Assembly: GCA_012840625.1 (NCBI GenBank)
Contig: DUSB01000090.1
Span: 1 to 5,618 of the forward strand
Direction of reading: 5' to 3'
Source: Syntrophomonadaceae bacterium
Lineage (GTDB): Bacteria > Bacillota > Syntrophomonadia > Syntrophomonadales > Syntrophomonadaceae
Length of the DNA stretch: 5,618 nucleotides
Part shown: positions 5,565 through 5,618 of the stretch, piece after piece
How positions within the stretch are numbered: the first letter of the stretch is position 1
Layout of the letters: each line of letters begins with the position of its first letter
Position numbers and translations under genes: made by a program
The notes under the pieces: generated by a model
The model's database searches: none
What the model was told of the DNA's origin: nothing
What the model saw: only the letters and a program-made list of their open reading frames with translations

Positions 5565-5618
5565 AAAAATCTTGGTTGGGGAAGAATTAGAAGGAGAAAG
5601 GTTGGATCTTTTTATTAC
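5551..5618 (+). CDS. RluD-type pseudouridine synthase, N-terminus only (cut by window end)
   Basis: Only 22 codons are visible. The translation starts MNGIKKILVGEE and continues to GERLDLFI, matching the beginning of the S4 RNA-binding domain in RluA/RluD-family 23S rRNA pseudouridine synthases (typical pattern GxRLDxfL). AGGAGGG (5539-5545) lies five bases upstream of the ATG inside the end of lspA. The 14-nt overlap suggests translational coupling. The position directly after lspA is the usual place for this gene in Firmicutes. Catalytic residues lie outside the window, so the assignment rests on the short N-terminus and context. Confidence 0.75.
   Translation, partial: MNGIKKILVGEELEGERLDLFI

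Overview
The window reads as a chromosomal segment of a Firmicute, most likely an anaerobic Clostridia-type bacterium. Evidence for this is the MurT/GatD-type pair, a heptaprenyl-type prenyltransferase next to a YtpB/DUF2600 large-terpene synthase, strong AGGAGG-type ribosome binding sites, TTG starts, and the lspA-rluD-type gene order. The base composition is moderate to slightly AT-rich by eye. A Syntrophomonas-like lineage is possible, but the sequence alone does not settle this. No tRNA, rRNA, CRISPR array, insertion sequence or phage gene is visible.

Region 1 (13-4330, + strand) is a compact four-gene run. It holds a MurT-type Mur ligase, a GatD-type glutamine amidotransferase, a long-chain trans-polyprenyl diphosphate synthase (HepT-like), and a DUF2600 terpene synthase (tetraprenyl-beta-curcumene synthase family). 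The first two resemble the lipid II isoglutaminyl synthase complex, which amidates D-Glu of the peptidoglycan stem peptide. The last two form a plausible C35 terpene route, in which heptaprenyl diphosphate is made and then cyclised. The gaps are 11 and 61 bp, and the last two genes probably overlap, so co-transcription is likely. The promoter lies outside the window. A hairpin at 4381-4408 closes the run and also serves the convergent gene.

Region 2 (4428-5108) holds a GreA/GreB C-terminal-domain protein on the - strand, starting at a TTG, followed by a divergent intergenic region. That region has two back-to-back sigma-A-like promoters and a 30-bp near-perfect palindrome. The palindrome lies in the predicted 5' leader of the GreA-like gene.

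Region 3 (5109-5618, + strand) is lspA (signal peptidase II, TTG start) overlapping the start of an RluD-type pseudouridine synthase gene, which is cut by the window end.

The most notable observation is in the GatD-like protein. The usual nucleophile elbow 'ICGGYQ' reads 'IGNAYQ', so the catalytic cysteine position is glycine. The catalytic histidine, and the MurT-side aspartate thought to complete the triad, are both retained. This suggests an amidotransferase that cannot hydrolyse glutamine in the standard way. It may use free ammonia or have a different role, and it is encoded beside a membrane-terpenoid pathway.
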